The position numbers and the translations under genes were made by a program. DNA of 10,094 nt from positions 1 to 10,094 of the forward strand of contig JAOTUP010000036.1 in assembly GCA_029863825.1 (NCBI GenBank), in the 5' to 3' direction. This DNA comes from Acidobacteriota bacterium. GTDB taxonomy: Bacteria; Acidobacteriota; Thermoanaerobaculia; Multivoradales; JAHEKO01. Shown here piece by piece: positions 1 to 7,560 of the stretch (the first letter of the stretch is position 1; the number at the start of each line of letters is the position of its first letter). Under the pieces are notes generated by a model that saw only the letters and a program-made list of their open reading frames with translations, searched no databases and was not told the origin of the DNA.

Positions 1-2
1 CT

Positions 3-413
3 CTCGCCAACTTCTACTTCGGCGGCTTCGGCAACAACTGGGTGGATCACGGCGAGATCCGTCGCTACCGCGAGTTCTACAGTCTTCCCGGACTCGAGAT
101 CAACGAGCTACCGGGCAAGAACTTCGGCAAGCTGACGGTCGACTGGCGGCTTCCGCCGATCCGCTTCAAGCGTTTGGGCGTTCCCAGCGCCTACGTCACC
201 TGGGCCGGCGTCAATCTCTTTGCCAGCGGGGTCACCACCAACTTTGACAATAACGAGTTTCGTCGCTCGATCTACACGGCGGGTGCCCAGGTCGACTTCA
301 AGCTCGTCATTTTCACCAATTTGTCCACGACGTTGTCGCTGGGCTACGCGCAGGCTTTCGAGGACGGCCGCGACGCCGGCGATGAGTTCATGGTGTCGCT
401 GAAGATTCTCTAG
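3..413 (+). CDS. C-terminal part of an outer-membrane beta-barrel protein (5' end outside window)
   Basis: This is the last 136 codons of a gene that enters from the left; the frame is open from base 3 and ends at TAG 411-413. The protein alternates aromatic/hydrophobic and polar residues in short strands joined by Gly/Asn/Asp turns (FYFGGFGNNWVDHG, AYVTWAGVNLFASG, SLGYAQAFEDG) and finishes on an amphipathic strand, FMVSLKIL. That is the pattern of the last strands of an outer-membrane barrel. From memory, similar ends occur on acidobacterial proteins with TolB/PD40-like propellers followed by a surface-antigen barrel; the propeller, if present, lies outside the window. The terminal residue is Leu, not the Phe common in proteobacterial porins. 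A GTG at 42 is only an internal codon. Reality of the CDS is near certain; barrel assignment is moderate; substrate or role is unknown. Confidence 0.65.
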   Translation, partial: LANFYFGGFGNNWVDHGEIRRYREFYSLPGLEINELPGKNFGKLTVDWRLPPIRFKRLGVPSAYVTWAGVNLFASGVTTNFDNNEFRRSIYTAGAQVDFKLVIFTNLSTTLSLGYAQAFEDGRDAGDEFMVSLKIL

Positions 414-442
414 TCTGCCTGTCCCACCAGAGTTCGTTGCGA

Positions 443-559
443 GAGGCCGCAAATGGTTGGAGATGCAAGGCTTGCGACCGAGATCGACACAGGCGTACTA
501 ATGTACGTCGAGGAGGTCGGAGGGAGAGAAACGCAGCAGATCCGACCATTACCGGCCTC
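443..559 (+). repeat. Long imperfect palindromic intergenic element, copy 1
   Basis: Nearly the whole gap between the barrel gene and the protease gene folds on itself. Pairs seen: GAGGCCG 443-449 with CGGCCTC 553-559; AATGGTTGGA 452-461 with TCCGACCATT 541-550 (one T-G wobble); CGACC 475-479 with GGTCG 515-519; TCGA 484-487 with TCGA 508-511; CGTAC 494-498 with GTACG 503-507 around a TAAT loop. The arms between the second and third stems are unequal (13 and 21 nt). No U-tract follows, so it is not a standard intrinsic terminator. It resembles REP/BIME-type mobile palindromes or a structured RNA. Copy 2 lies at 3514-3604. Confidence 0.7.
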
Positions 560-578
560 GGAGTAGGACCCGGAGCCC

Positions 579-1589
579 ATGGAATCTGTCGTGCGACTAG
601 CGCTGGCTCTCATGCCGGTACTGGTCTTTCTGCTCATTCTGATCCTGCTCGACAGCTACAAGCTGGTGACACGACGTCTCGTCGCGTCGTTGCTACTTGC
701 CGGTGCCGTGGCTGCGGCTCTCAGCCTGGTCTTTCATCTCGTCATCAGTCGCAGTGTTGGGATCGGGCCAGTTGCTCTGGCGCGCTACGTGGCGCCGGTG
801 ACGGAGGAGCTTCTGAAGGGTATCTGTGTGGTGTTTCTCGTGCGCAGTCAGCGCATCGGATTCCTCGTCGACAGCGCCATTGCCGGCTTCGCAGTAGGCG
901 CGGGATTCGCAACCTTTGAGAACGTCCATTACTTTTTGGCCCTCGATGATGCGAATGTGCTGCTGTGGCTGATTCGCGGATTCGGCACTGCGGTCATGCA
1001 CGGCAGCGTGACCGCCATCATGGCCATCGTCTCGAAGCACCTGGTGGACACACACGGTTCCTCGAGTCTCGGCATCTTCATCCCGGGCTGGCTGGTGGCC
1101 GCGGGTCTGCATTCCGTGTTCAACCACTTCCTGCTGTCTCCCAATCAGGCAACGGCAATCTTGTTGCTGGTTCTGCCGATCTTCTTCGTCACGGTCTTCC
1201 GATTCAGCGAATCGAGAACGCGTGAGTGGCTCGGTTCGGGATTCGACAGCGATGCGGAGCTCCTTCGCCTCGTCAACTCGGGTCAGGTGTCGAACAGTCG
1301 CATCGGGGAGTACCTGGAGACGCTGAAGTCGCATCTCGAGGGGCCGGTGGTAGCCGACATGGTCTGTCTTCTGAGGCTGCGGCTGGAGCTTTCGATCAAG
1401 GCCAAGGGAATGCTCTTGATGCGCCAGGCGGGCTTCGAGGCCGAGCCCGATCCGGAGACGGAAGAGCATTTTGCCGAGCTCGAGTATCTGGAGAAGAGCA
1501 TCGGCCGCACCGGCCTTCTGGCGTTGAACCCGATCTTCCATTTGAGTGATCGGGATTTGTGGCAGTACTACATGCTCGGGCGCACGTAG
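579..1589 (+). CDS. PrsW-family intramembrane metalloprotease with cytosolic C-terminal extension
   Basis: Polytopic membrane protein of 336 residues. Hydrophobic segments fill residues about 5-208, and the family motifs are in order: EE at 76-77 in VTEELLKG, FExxxY at 113-118 (FENVHY), His141 in GTAVMHGSV, and His178 with Asn182 in GLHSVFNH. In the PrsW/CPBP (Rce1-like) superfamily these Glu and His residues form the intramembrane metal or catalytic site. Bacillus PrsW cleaves an anti-sigma factor. Residues about 209-336 form a charged, mostly helical tail with no motif I recognise; this could be a regulatory or substrate-docking domain. The ATG at 579 is chosen because it opens the first membrane helix; GGAG lies at 572-575 (tight, 3 nt) and AGGA at 565-568 (10 nt). 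The next gene follows in the same direction after 189 nt. Family confidence is high; the substrate is unknown. Confidence 0.9.
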   Translation: MESVVRLALALMPVLVFLLILILLDSYKLVTRRLVASLLLAGAVAAALSLVFHLVISRSVGIGPVALARYVAPVTEELLKGICVVFLVRSQRIGFLVDSAIAGFAVGAGFATFENVHYFLALDDANVLLWLIRGFGTAVMHGSVTAIMAIVSKHLVDTHGSSSLGIFIPGWLVAAGLHSVFNHFLLSPNQATAILLLVLPIFFVTVFRFSESRTREWLGSGFDSDAELLRLVNSGQVSNSRIGEYLETLKSHLEGPVVADMVCLLRLRLELSIKAKGMLLMRQAGFEAEPDPETEEHFAELEYLEKSIGRTGLLALNPIFHLSDRDLWQYYMLGRT

Positions 1590-1666
1590 TTGAAGGCGGG
1601 CATCGAGTCGGCGGTCGGCGCACGACAGTGTGCACATGCACCCGGGCATGCGCCGCGAGGAATGCG

Positions 1667-1689
1667 AGGCGCTGCGTCCGCGAGCGCCT
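1667..1689. other. Hairpin in the gap between protease and phosphatase genes
   Basis: AGGCGCT 1667-1673 pairs perfectly with AGCGCCT 1683-1689 around a 9-nt loop. Weaker inverted repeats precede it (GCGCAC/GTGTGC near 1620-1635 and CATGC/GCATG near 1636-1650). It sits 78 nt after the protease stop codon. It could end or attenuate transcription, but no run of T follows, so a Rho-independent terminator is not supported. Confidence 0.35.
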
Positions 1690-1764
1690 GTTGAATAGGC
1701 GGAGAGGGAGGGCGAAGGCCGGGATGACGCGGATTTCCGACACCTGAGACCGGCTTGCCTGCGG

Positions 1765-1770
1765 TACACT
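1765..1770 (+). promoter_or_regulatory. Candidate -10 box (TACACT) for a leaderless phosphatase transcript
   Basis: TACACT ends 8 nt before the ATG at 1779, so transcription would begin at or within a base or two of the start codon. No Shine-Dalgarno sequence is visible before that ATG, which fits a leaderless mRNA. No good -35 hexamer is visible at 17 nt. The ATP-grasp gene shows the same arrangement. Confidence 0.35.
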
Positions 1771-1778
1771 GCGTCGGC

Positions 1779-3479
1779 ATGCTTGTTCTGGTAGTCCAAC
1801 CGGCGAAAGGTGATCGTTTCGAGTTTCCGGTCGAGTCGTCATCGGTCGTCATCGGTCGCTCCGGCGAGTGCGAGCTGAGTCTCACGGATCCGTTCCTGTC
1901 GCGGCGCCACGCCAGAATCATCCGAAACGACGACGTGTGGATGATCGAGGATCTAGGATCCCGCAACGGCACGTTTGTCAACGATCGACAGATCTCGGAG
2001 TCGTCGGAAATCACGGACGGTGATGTCATCCGCATGTCCAACAGCTCGATGACGGTGCGTGATCCGGCGACGCGAAAGGCACCGCGGAGCGCCAAGGGAG
2101 GCTCTACTGTCGCGGGAGTTCTTGCGGAGGCCCTGGGCGTCGAGCCGTCTTCGGGAAGCCTGAGCGAGCACACGATGTTTCGCCCCGCGGCGACGATTCT
2201 GAGCGGCGGCCAGGACTCTCCGGGCGCCAGGCCGACGGTGGCGATCGATACCTACGTGGAGCGGTTGCACATCGTCAACGAAGTGCACGAGGCGCTTTCC
2301 GGCTCGGTGAGCGTCGACGAGCTTCTGGATTTGATTCTCGACCGCGTCTTCGCCCATCTCAAGCCCCAGAACGGCGCCATATTCCTGAAGCACGGCGATA
2401 CCGTCGTTCGTGCCCATTCGCGCACTCAACCTGGAATCGTCGAAGAGTTTCCGGAGTCCACGAGCCTGGTCGGCGAGGTCGTGGACAAGGGCCTTGCCGC
2501 CCTGGTCTCCGATGCGGGCAGCGACAGCCGGTTCGAAAACGCGGAGAGTATTCTCGCCACCGGTGTTCGCAGCCTGGTGGCGGCGCCGTTGCTTACCCCC
2601 GAGGGGGCGACCGGCATGATCGTCCTGAGCTCCAACCTCGTGCATCGCGTGTTCACCGAAGAAGACATGGAGCTTCTCGTGTCGCTGGCCTCGGCCGCGG
2701 CCATGCAGATCAGGAACGTCGCTCTGGCGGAAGAGGCAGCGGAACGCCGGCGGTTGGAGAAGGAAGTAGCTCTGGCGCGGCGTATCCAGTCGGCACTTCT
2801 GCCGGCTGAGATGCCGACAGTTGCAGGTCTCGATATCTTTGGCACCAACGCACCGTCGCGAGGTGTGTCCGGCGACTACTACCAGCTGCTGCAGCACGAA
2901 GATGATGCACTTGCCATCCTCATCGCCGACGTCTCGGGGAAGGGCATTGCGGCGTCGCTTCTCACCAGTTATGTGGATGCGCTCTGTCTCGCGTACATCA
3001 GTGAGGGTCACGGACCGCGGGAGGTCTTTTCCCGCGTCTCGCCGCAGATGAACGCCAAGACGCCGGCCGACAAGTTCGCCACTGCTTTGTTGGCGTATCT
3101 CGACACCGGCACGGGAAAGCTCCGCTACTGCAGTGCCGGCCACGACCCGGCTCTCGTCGTTCGCGCCTCGGGAGAAACAGAGTGGTTGGACCCGACCGGC
3201 ATGCCATTGGGCCTCATGCCCAGCGCCGAATACACGGCGGGGGAGGCGCAGCTGGGCACAGGTGACGCCCTGGTTCTGTACACCGATGGCATCGCTGAGG
3301 CCATCAACCCGGCGGAAGAAGAGTATGGTCGAAAGCGCCTCGCGGACGTGTGCGTTGAGAATCGCACCGAGTCGGCCGCCGACCTGGCCGCTGCGATCGA
3401 GCGCGACGTCGAAGCGCACGCCCAGGGACAGCCCTATCACGACGATCGCACTCTGGTAGTGGTGAAGCGGGTAGCCTGA
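1779..3479 (+). CDS. FHA-GAF-PP2C protein phosphatase (RsbU/SpoIIE type)
   Basis: Soluble signalling protein of 566 residues. An FHA domain occupies about 1-95, with the phosphothreonine-binding signatures GR 26-27, SRRH 41-44 and SRNGT 61-65. After a loose linker comes a GAF sensor domain at about 163-315. An Arg/Glu-rich helix at about 317-345 ends in ARRIQSALLP, the usual lead-in to RsbU-type phosphatases. The PP2C domain fills 348-566, with metal-ligand aspartates D366 (SGDYY), D384 (ADVSGKG), D503 (YTDGIAEA) and D555/D556 (HDDRT); all look intact. Relatives remove phosphate from Ser/Thr proteins such as STAS anti-anti-sigma factors. The ATG at 1779 is preferred because it starts the first FHA strand and lies just after a -10-like box. 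A TTG at 1755 would add eight residues. The gene converges on the large kinase. Its GAF ligand is unknown. Confidence 0.93.
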   Translation: MLVLVVQPAKGDRFEFPVESSSVVIGRSGECELSLTDPFLSRRHARIIRNDDVWMIEDLGSRNGTFVNDRQISESSEITDGDVIRMSNSSMTVRDPATRKAPRSAKGGSTVAGVLAEALGVEPSSGSLSEHTMFRPAATILSGGQDSPGARPTVAIDTYVERLHIVNEVHEALSGSVSVDELLDLILDRVFAHLKPQNGAIFLKHGDTVVRAHSRTQPGIVEEFPESTSLVGEVVDKGLAALVSDAGSDSRFENAESILATGVRSLVAAPLLTPEGATGMIVLSSNLVHRVFTEEDMELLVSLASAAAMQIRNVALAEEAAERRRLEKEVALARRIQSALLPAEMPTVAGLDIFGTNAPSRGVSGDYYQLLQHEDDALAILIADVSGKGIAASLLTSYVDALCLAYISEGHGPREVFSRVSPQMNAKTPADKFATALLAYLDTGTGKLRYCSAGHDPALVVRASGETEWLDPTGMPLGLMPSAEYTAGEAQLGTGDALVLYTDGIAEAINPAEEEYGRKRLADVCVENRTESAADLAAAIERDVEAHAQGQPYHDDRTLVVVKRVA

Positions 3480-3513
3480 GTTTTCGCCACGATCCTCCTG
3501 GGCAGCGGAACCG

Positions 3514-3604
3514 GCTGAATCCAGGTCATTCTGCTCGCTCGGACTCCTCGACGTAGCTTCGGCCGTGCCACCGAGCGCTTGGGCGCAAGGCGTCTGTTTT
3601 CAGC
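3514..3604 (-). repeat. Palindromic intergenic element, copy 2 (inverted and divergent)
   Basis: This lies in the 180-nt gap between the convergent phosphatase and kinase genes. GCTGAA 3514-3519 pairs with TTCAGC 3599-3604, and CGCTCGG 3536-3542 pairs with CCGAGCG 3571-3577. An inner UUCG loop at 3558-3561 has a short GC stem. Read on the minus strand it shares ordered blocks with copy 1: CTTGCG (3589-3584), TACGTCGAGGAG (3555-3544, 12 of 12 identical), GCAGA (3534-3530) and GACC (3527-3524). Block spacings are 34, 21 and 7 nt, against 33, 32 and 8 nt in copy 1; the middle difference looks like an 11-nt deletion. The rest is diverged, including the outer stem sequence. Confidence 0.55.
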
Positions 3605-3636
3605 TCTTTGCGAAGTCTCATAGCGATGGGCAGTGA

Positions 3637-3652
3637 GCCAGCTCAGGCTGGC
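3637..3652 (-). terminator. Short GC hairpin just after the kinase stop codon
   Basis: GCCAGC 3637-3642 and GCTGGC 3647-3652 form a perfect 6-bp stem with a 4-nt loop. On the minus strand the hairpin begins 7 nt after the kinase gene's TGA (3662-3660). No T-run follows, so it is at best a weak or factor-dependent terminator, or a 3'-end stabiliser. Confidence 0.3.
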
Positions 3653-3659
3653 AGACACC

Positions 3660-6600
3660 TCAGCCGGAGAGCTCGGCGTCCAGCTTCTCGACTTTGGCGA
3701 GGGCACCCCAGGACTTGTAGCCGTCGCGCGCAGCAGCGAGCTGCACCCGGGCGTTTTTTGCATTGCCCTGCTCCAGTTCGAAGCGGCCGGCGAGCTCAGA
3801 GGCGAGTGTGGCGTTGAGCGGGAATCCGGCTTCGCCGGCGCTCGCGCGTGCTTTGCGGTAGAGATCTCGAGCACTGTGGGCGTCGCCGCGCAGGCGCGCC
3901 AGCTCTGCGTCGACGAGAAGCAGTTTGTGGTCGAAGTTCTCAGGACACGACGCCGACCATTTGGCTAGGAGTCGCTTCTTCGCCTCGATGCCACGGCGCA
4001 GTCGAAACTTCGCGAGCGGTCCCGCCGATGACCATCGACGGGCAAGCGTGAGGGCGTGAAAAAAGGCGTGCTCGCCGTAGACGAACTGACCGCGAGTCGC
4101 AGCCACGCGCCGGTCAGCCTCCACGGAAAAGGCATAGGCGTCGTCATAAAGGCCCATGACAAAGAAGGCCTTGAGCCTGAAGGCCAGATAGAAGCCGGCC
4201 GAGATCCGATCGTCCAGCTCGATGAGGTCGCGGCGAAATGTCTTCTCGTCGAAGGTGCCGTCGTCGAAGGTTGCTTCGTGCGTCGTTTTTCCCGACAGAT
4301 AGAAGAGCATCTGGCGCAGGGCGGCGATCTCCACCATAGTGTGCGGATTGCCGAGGCGGATCAGAAAGTCCTCGTGGTCCTCGATGAACTGTAGCGTGCC
4401 CTCCACCGACGGCGAGTACATACACTGTTGGGTGATCGCCACGTTGAGAAGGAAGCCCGCAAAAAGCAGGTCGCCGCCGCGGAGGCTCAGCTGATGACCT
4501 TCGAGGAGCAAGTCCTGGAGTTCCTGCAGCGGCCGTGTCCAGGGAAACAGGAATGCCGCCACCATGAAGAGCGCGCGTCCGGCGGCGAACGGATCGCCGC
4601 ATTTCCTGGCCAACGCCAGGGCCACGTCTCCGAGTGTCCGTGCGCCCGCAAGATCGCCGAGCGCCTGCTGCCGTACGAAGGCGTAGGAGGCGTACATGAA
4701 AGCCGTCATCGGGTCGTTTCCCCAAGTGGCAGTTATCTGCACACCGCGCATGGCGTAGTAGCAGAAGAGATCCTCCCGGTAGGTAATGAAAGCAGGAGGG
4801 ATGGCGCTCGACAAGAGCGCGAGCAGGACGTGCTGCTCGTCGCTCGAGAGTTCCTCGAGGGCGAGGAGATCCTCGGGCGAATGCTTCCTCAGTATCCACC
4901 ACGTTCGCAACAACTCGCGGGCAACCGACGGCTTGCCGGGCCGCGTCGGGTAGCGAGCACCCAAGAAAGGCAGCGCCTCGTCGATTGTGGCCAGGGCCTC
5001 GTTGAGGCGCCCGAGGTGAGTCAAGGCGTTGGCCTTGACGCCGTATGCCTCCGCTTTTTCGAGATTCGAGCGAGTCATCGAGACGTGCTGCTGCCAGTGT
5101 CTCTCGGCGCGAGTGAGATCCTTGCCGAGGTATTCGACGTCCATCAAGGTGCGACTGATTCCGGCAACTCTGTCGTAGTCCGTAGACCATGAATCGGCGC
5201 TAAGGAAGGACATGGCGGATCGGAGGTAGGCGCCGGCCGCCTCGAAGGATCCAAAGCCTTTCGACCTGAATCCCGCGAGCTCGTTGTAGCGGATGGCTTT
5301 CTCGACATCTTCGGCTTCAACCAGGCTCTTTGCCGCGCCGTTGTAGTGGTCGGCGATGTCGAGAGCGTGCTCCTCCAGCTCCCGTTCCCACACGTGCTCC
5401 ATGGCACGTGCGACCGTCAGATGGAGTCTCTCGCGGGCGACCGGCTCGAGGTCGTCGCGGACTGTTTCTCGCAACCGGTCGTGACTCAGACGAAAGAGAA
5501 GACCGGGACCTGGGACTTCCTGAACGACTCGCTGCTCGACGAGGTGGCCAAGTGCCGAGTGCATCCGCGCAACATCGAGGCGGGTTGATTCCATCAGCAC
5601 ATCGGCCGCCGTCGGTCGTCCGCACACGGCCAGCACTTCGATCAGACGGCGCTGGTCGCGATCCAACATCGCGGCCCGGCGGCGGAATACCGCAGCCACG
5701 GTCGAAGGCATCACGATCTCGCCGATTCTCCTTCTCACCTTCCAAGAGCCGCCGGCGAGGTCGACGATGCCGTCCTCGACAAGAGAGCGCATCAACTCCT
5801 CGACAAAGAAGGGATTGCCGTCCGTCTCGCGAGCGAGCCGATCGACGAAGGCTTCGGGAAGCTCGCTGGCACCAAGCATCGAGCCGACCATTTCGCTGAC
5901 GTCGGCTGCGCCCAGAGGCTCGAGTCGGATCTCCTCGAGATTACCCGCCGACCGCATTAGGTCGCGCATCGCCTCTGCTGGCCGCCCGGCAATCTCCTCG
6001 TCACGGTAGCTTCCCAGGATCGCCACGGGTACCGCCGTCCCGCGGCGCTCGCCGACGGCGATTCGTCCGGCCAGCGTCGTCAGAAGCTCCGTCAAGTCGG
6101 CGAGGGCCCACTGCAGATCGTCGAAACACAGGACGAACGGTCCGAGGTCTGCGACGCGGAACAGAAAGTCCGTCACCGCCTCGCGAAGCCGCGCCTGCTC
6201 CTTATGGACCTGCCCCAGCGGCAGCGACGGCTCTATGCCTCGCGTCTTCGCCAGGCGGGGACAGATCTTCGTGAGCTCTGGACCGTAGTGACAGAGAAGG
6301 TCCTCGCCGCCGAGCCCGTCTGCGTAGCGGATCAGGATCTCCAGCGCCGGCGCCAGCGGCTCGAAGGCGGAGAAGCTTCCCTCGAAGCAGCGGCCCTGAC
6401 AGAACAAGACACGTGAAAGCTGGGTGTCGTGGCGGATCTCACGCAACATCCTGGACTTTCCGGTGCCGCTCTGCCCACGGACCGCCAGAACAGGGGGGAG
6501 GCCCGGCGCGCCGCGGGTGCGGCGGCTGACAAAATCACTCACCCGACCGTATTCCAACGTGCGATCGACGAAACGACTGGAAGAAACGTAGCTCTGCTTC

Positions 6601-7547
6601 GTCTCCCCGGTCTCGAGCTCGTGGGACATGCCGCCACGCCGATTGATGTCATCGATCACGGCGTTGGCCGTGGGATAACGATCGGCCGCGTACCTGGCGC
6701 AGAGCCGCCGGACAATCGATCTCAACCATTGCGGGACGGACTCCTTCTCCGCCTCGTTGAACTCGGGACGTTGCGTTCGGTGCATCTCCAGGAGCTCCGG
6801 CCAGGAGCGCGCCGGAAAGAGAGACCGTCGACACAAGAGCTCGAAGGTCAGAGCGCCGAGCGAGTACAAATCAATGCGATGGTCGACGAACGTCTCCGGA
6901 TCGGCCATCTCTGGAGCCATGTACAGCGGTGTGCCGGCAGAGCTGGCCGCCGGACCGATCGGCTTGGTAGCTGCCAGGCCGAAGTCGAGCACCTTTGCTC
7001 GACCCGCTTGGTCCACCAGAACGTTTCCTGGCTTGATGTCGTAGTGGATGATCTTGCGGCTGTGGACATAGGAGAGAGCGCGACAGACCTGAACGACATG
7101 GTCGACTACATGCTTCCAGTCAGCATTCTCAGTGGCTTTGAGAATGTCGCTGCCGTCGACAAACTCCATGGTGAAGAAGCAGTCATCAGTGCCGTGGAGC
7201 GGTTCGAAGTCGTATGCCGCAGCGATATTGGGATGAAGCAGCTCGGTAAGGGTGCGAAACTCCGCTTCAAAGCGATCGAGACGTGCTGGTTGTGTCGCTT
7301 GGCGCAGGATGCTCTTCAGGGCGACTTGGCGGTCCGGGTTCATGGGATCGTGGACTCTGTAGACCACTCCCATACCGCCTTTCCCGAGACATTCTTCTAC
7401 GCGGTAGCGCTGGTTGATGATGGTGCCGGGTGCGAAATCAGGCGTCGTCTCACCGGCGGCGGCGGGAACCTGCGCATCGTCCAAGAAAAGTGTGGAGTCG
7501 AGACGCGTCTGACGCTTTCGGTTCTGGTCGCCATCCGCTTTTGTCAT
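3660..7547 (-). CDS. Ser/Thr protein kinase fused to AAA (STAND-like) ATPase and helical repeats
   Basis: Cytosolic signalling protein of 1295 residues. The Hanks-type kinase domain spans about 48-305: glycine loop GKGGMG 55-60, catalytic Lys78, helix-C Glu96, catalytic loop HYDIKPGN 168-175 with Asp170, DFG 188-190 and APE 211-213. An AAA_16-like ATPase follows at about 325-720: Walker A GQSGTGKS 358-365, Walker B LCFDD 473-477, then the GSYRDEE sensor segment and FRLSHDRLRE, typical of the winged-helix end. Residues about 730-1295 are alpha-helical, TPR-like repeats. The layout matches PknK-like and multifunctional kinase/ATPase proteins, but it stops where relatives often add a histidine kinase, cyclase or PP2C module. 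The ATG at 7547 is chosen because AAAGG lies 8 nt upstream. The frame stays open another 116 codons without domain content. The catalytic-loop Arg is Tyr, making it a non-RD kinase. It faces the FHA phosphatase. Confidence 0.92.
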   Translation of the reverse strand: MTKADGDQNRKRQTRLDSTLFLDDAQVPAAAGETTPDFAPGTIINQRYRVEECLGKGGMGVVYRVHDPMNPDRQVALKSILRQATQPARLDRFEAEFRTLTELLHPNIAAAYDFEPLHGTDDCFFTMEFVDGSDILKATENADWKHVVDHVVQVCRALSYVHSRKIIHYDIKPGNVLVDQAGRAKVLDFGLAATKPIGPAASSAGTPLYMAPEMADPETFVDHRIDLYSLGALTFELLCRRSLFPARSWPELLEMHRTQRPEFNEAEKESVPQWLRSIVRRLCARYAADRYPTANAVIDDINRRGGMSHELETGETKQSYVSSSRFVDRTLEYGRVSDFVSRRTRGAPGLPPVLAVRGQSGTGKSRMLREIRHDTQLSRVLFCQGRCFEGSFSAFEPLAPALEILIRYADGLGGEDLLCHYGPELTKICPRLAKTRGIEPSLPLGQVHKEQARLREAVTDFLFRVADLGPFVLCFDDLQWALADLTELLTTLAGRIAVGERRGTAVPVAILGSYRDEEIAGRPAEAMRDLMRSAGNLEEIRLEPLGAADVSEMVGSMLGASELPEAFVDRLARETDGNPFFVEELMRSLVEDGIVDLAGGSWKVRRRIGEIVMPSTVAAVFRRRAAMLDRDQRRLIEVLAVCGRPTAADVLMESTRLDVARMHSALGHLVEQRVVQEVPGPGLLFRLSHDRLRETVRDDLEPVARERLHLTVARAMEHVWERELEEHALDIADHYNGAAKSLVEAEDVEKAIRYNELAGFRSKGFGSFEAAGAYLRSAMSFLSADSWSTDYDRVAGISRTLMDVEYLGKDLTRAERHWQQHVSMTRSNLEKAEAYGVKANALTHLGRLNEALATIDEALPFLGARYPTRPGKPSVARELLRTWWILRKHSPEDLLALEELSSDEQHVLLALLSSAIPPAFITYREDLFCYYAMRGVQITATWGNDPMTAFMYASYAFVRQQALGDLAGARTLGDVALALARKCGDPFAAGRALFMVAAFLFPWTRPLQELQDLLLEGHQLSLRGGDLLFAGFLLNVAITQQCMYSPSVEGTLQFIEDHEDFLIRLGNPHTMVEIAALRQMLFYLSGKTTHEATFDDGTFDEKTFRRDLIELDDRISAGFYLAFRLKAFFVMGLYDDAYAFSVEADRRVAATRGQFVYGEHAFFHALTLARRWSSAGPLAKFRLRRGIEAKKRLLAKWSASCPENFDHKLLLVDAELARLRGDAHSARDLYRKARASAGEAGFPLNATLASELAGRFELEQGNAKNARVQLAAARDGYKSWGALAKVEKLDAELSG

Positions 7548-7555
7548 CGAGTGCG

Positions 7556-7560
7556 CCTTT
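7556..7560 (-). promoter_or_regulatory. Ribosome binding site deciding the kinase start
   Basis: AAAGG on the minus strand lies 8 nt before ATG 7547-7545. The open frame continues to 7895, overlapping the VOC gene, but the extra stretch is Arg-rich and without domain pattern. This site therefore supports the shorter 1295-residue protein. Confidence 0.5.

Noticed and set aside
437..919. 160-codon plus-strand open frame running through the palindromic element into the PrsW gene
   Set aside because: It consists of element sequence plus an out-of-frame reading of the PrsW gene; Arg/Cys-rich with no domain.
693..1799. 368-codon minus-strand open frame opposite the PrsW gene
   Set aside because: Its translation is Arg/His/Gln-rich and soluble-looking, the complement of a membrane protein with all expected catalytic motifs.
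1953..3440. 495-codon minus-strand open frame opposite the phosphatase
   Set aside because: It mirrors a gene with intact FHA, GAF and PP2C motifs; its own translation is rich in Arg, His and Gln and has no recognisable fold.
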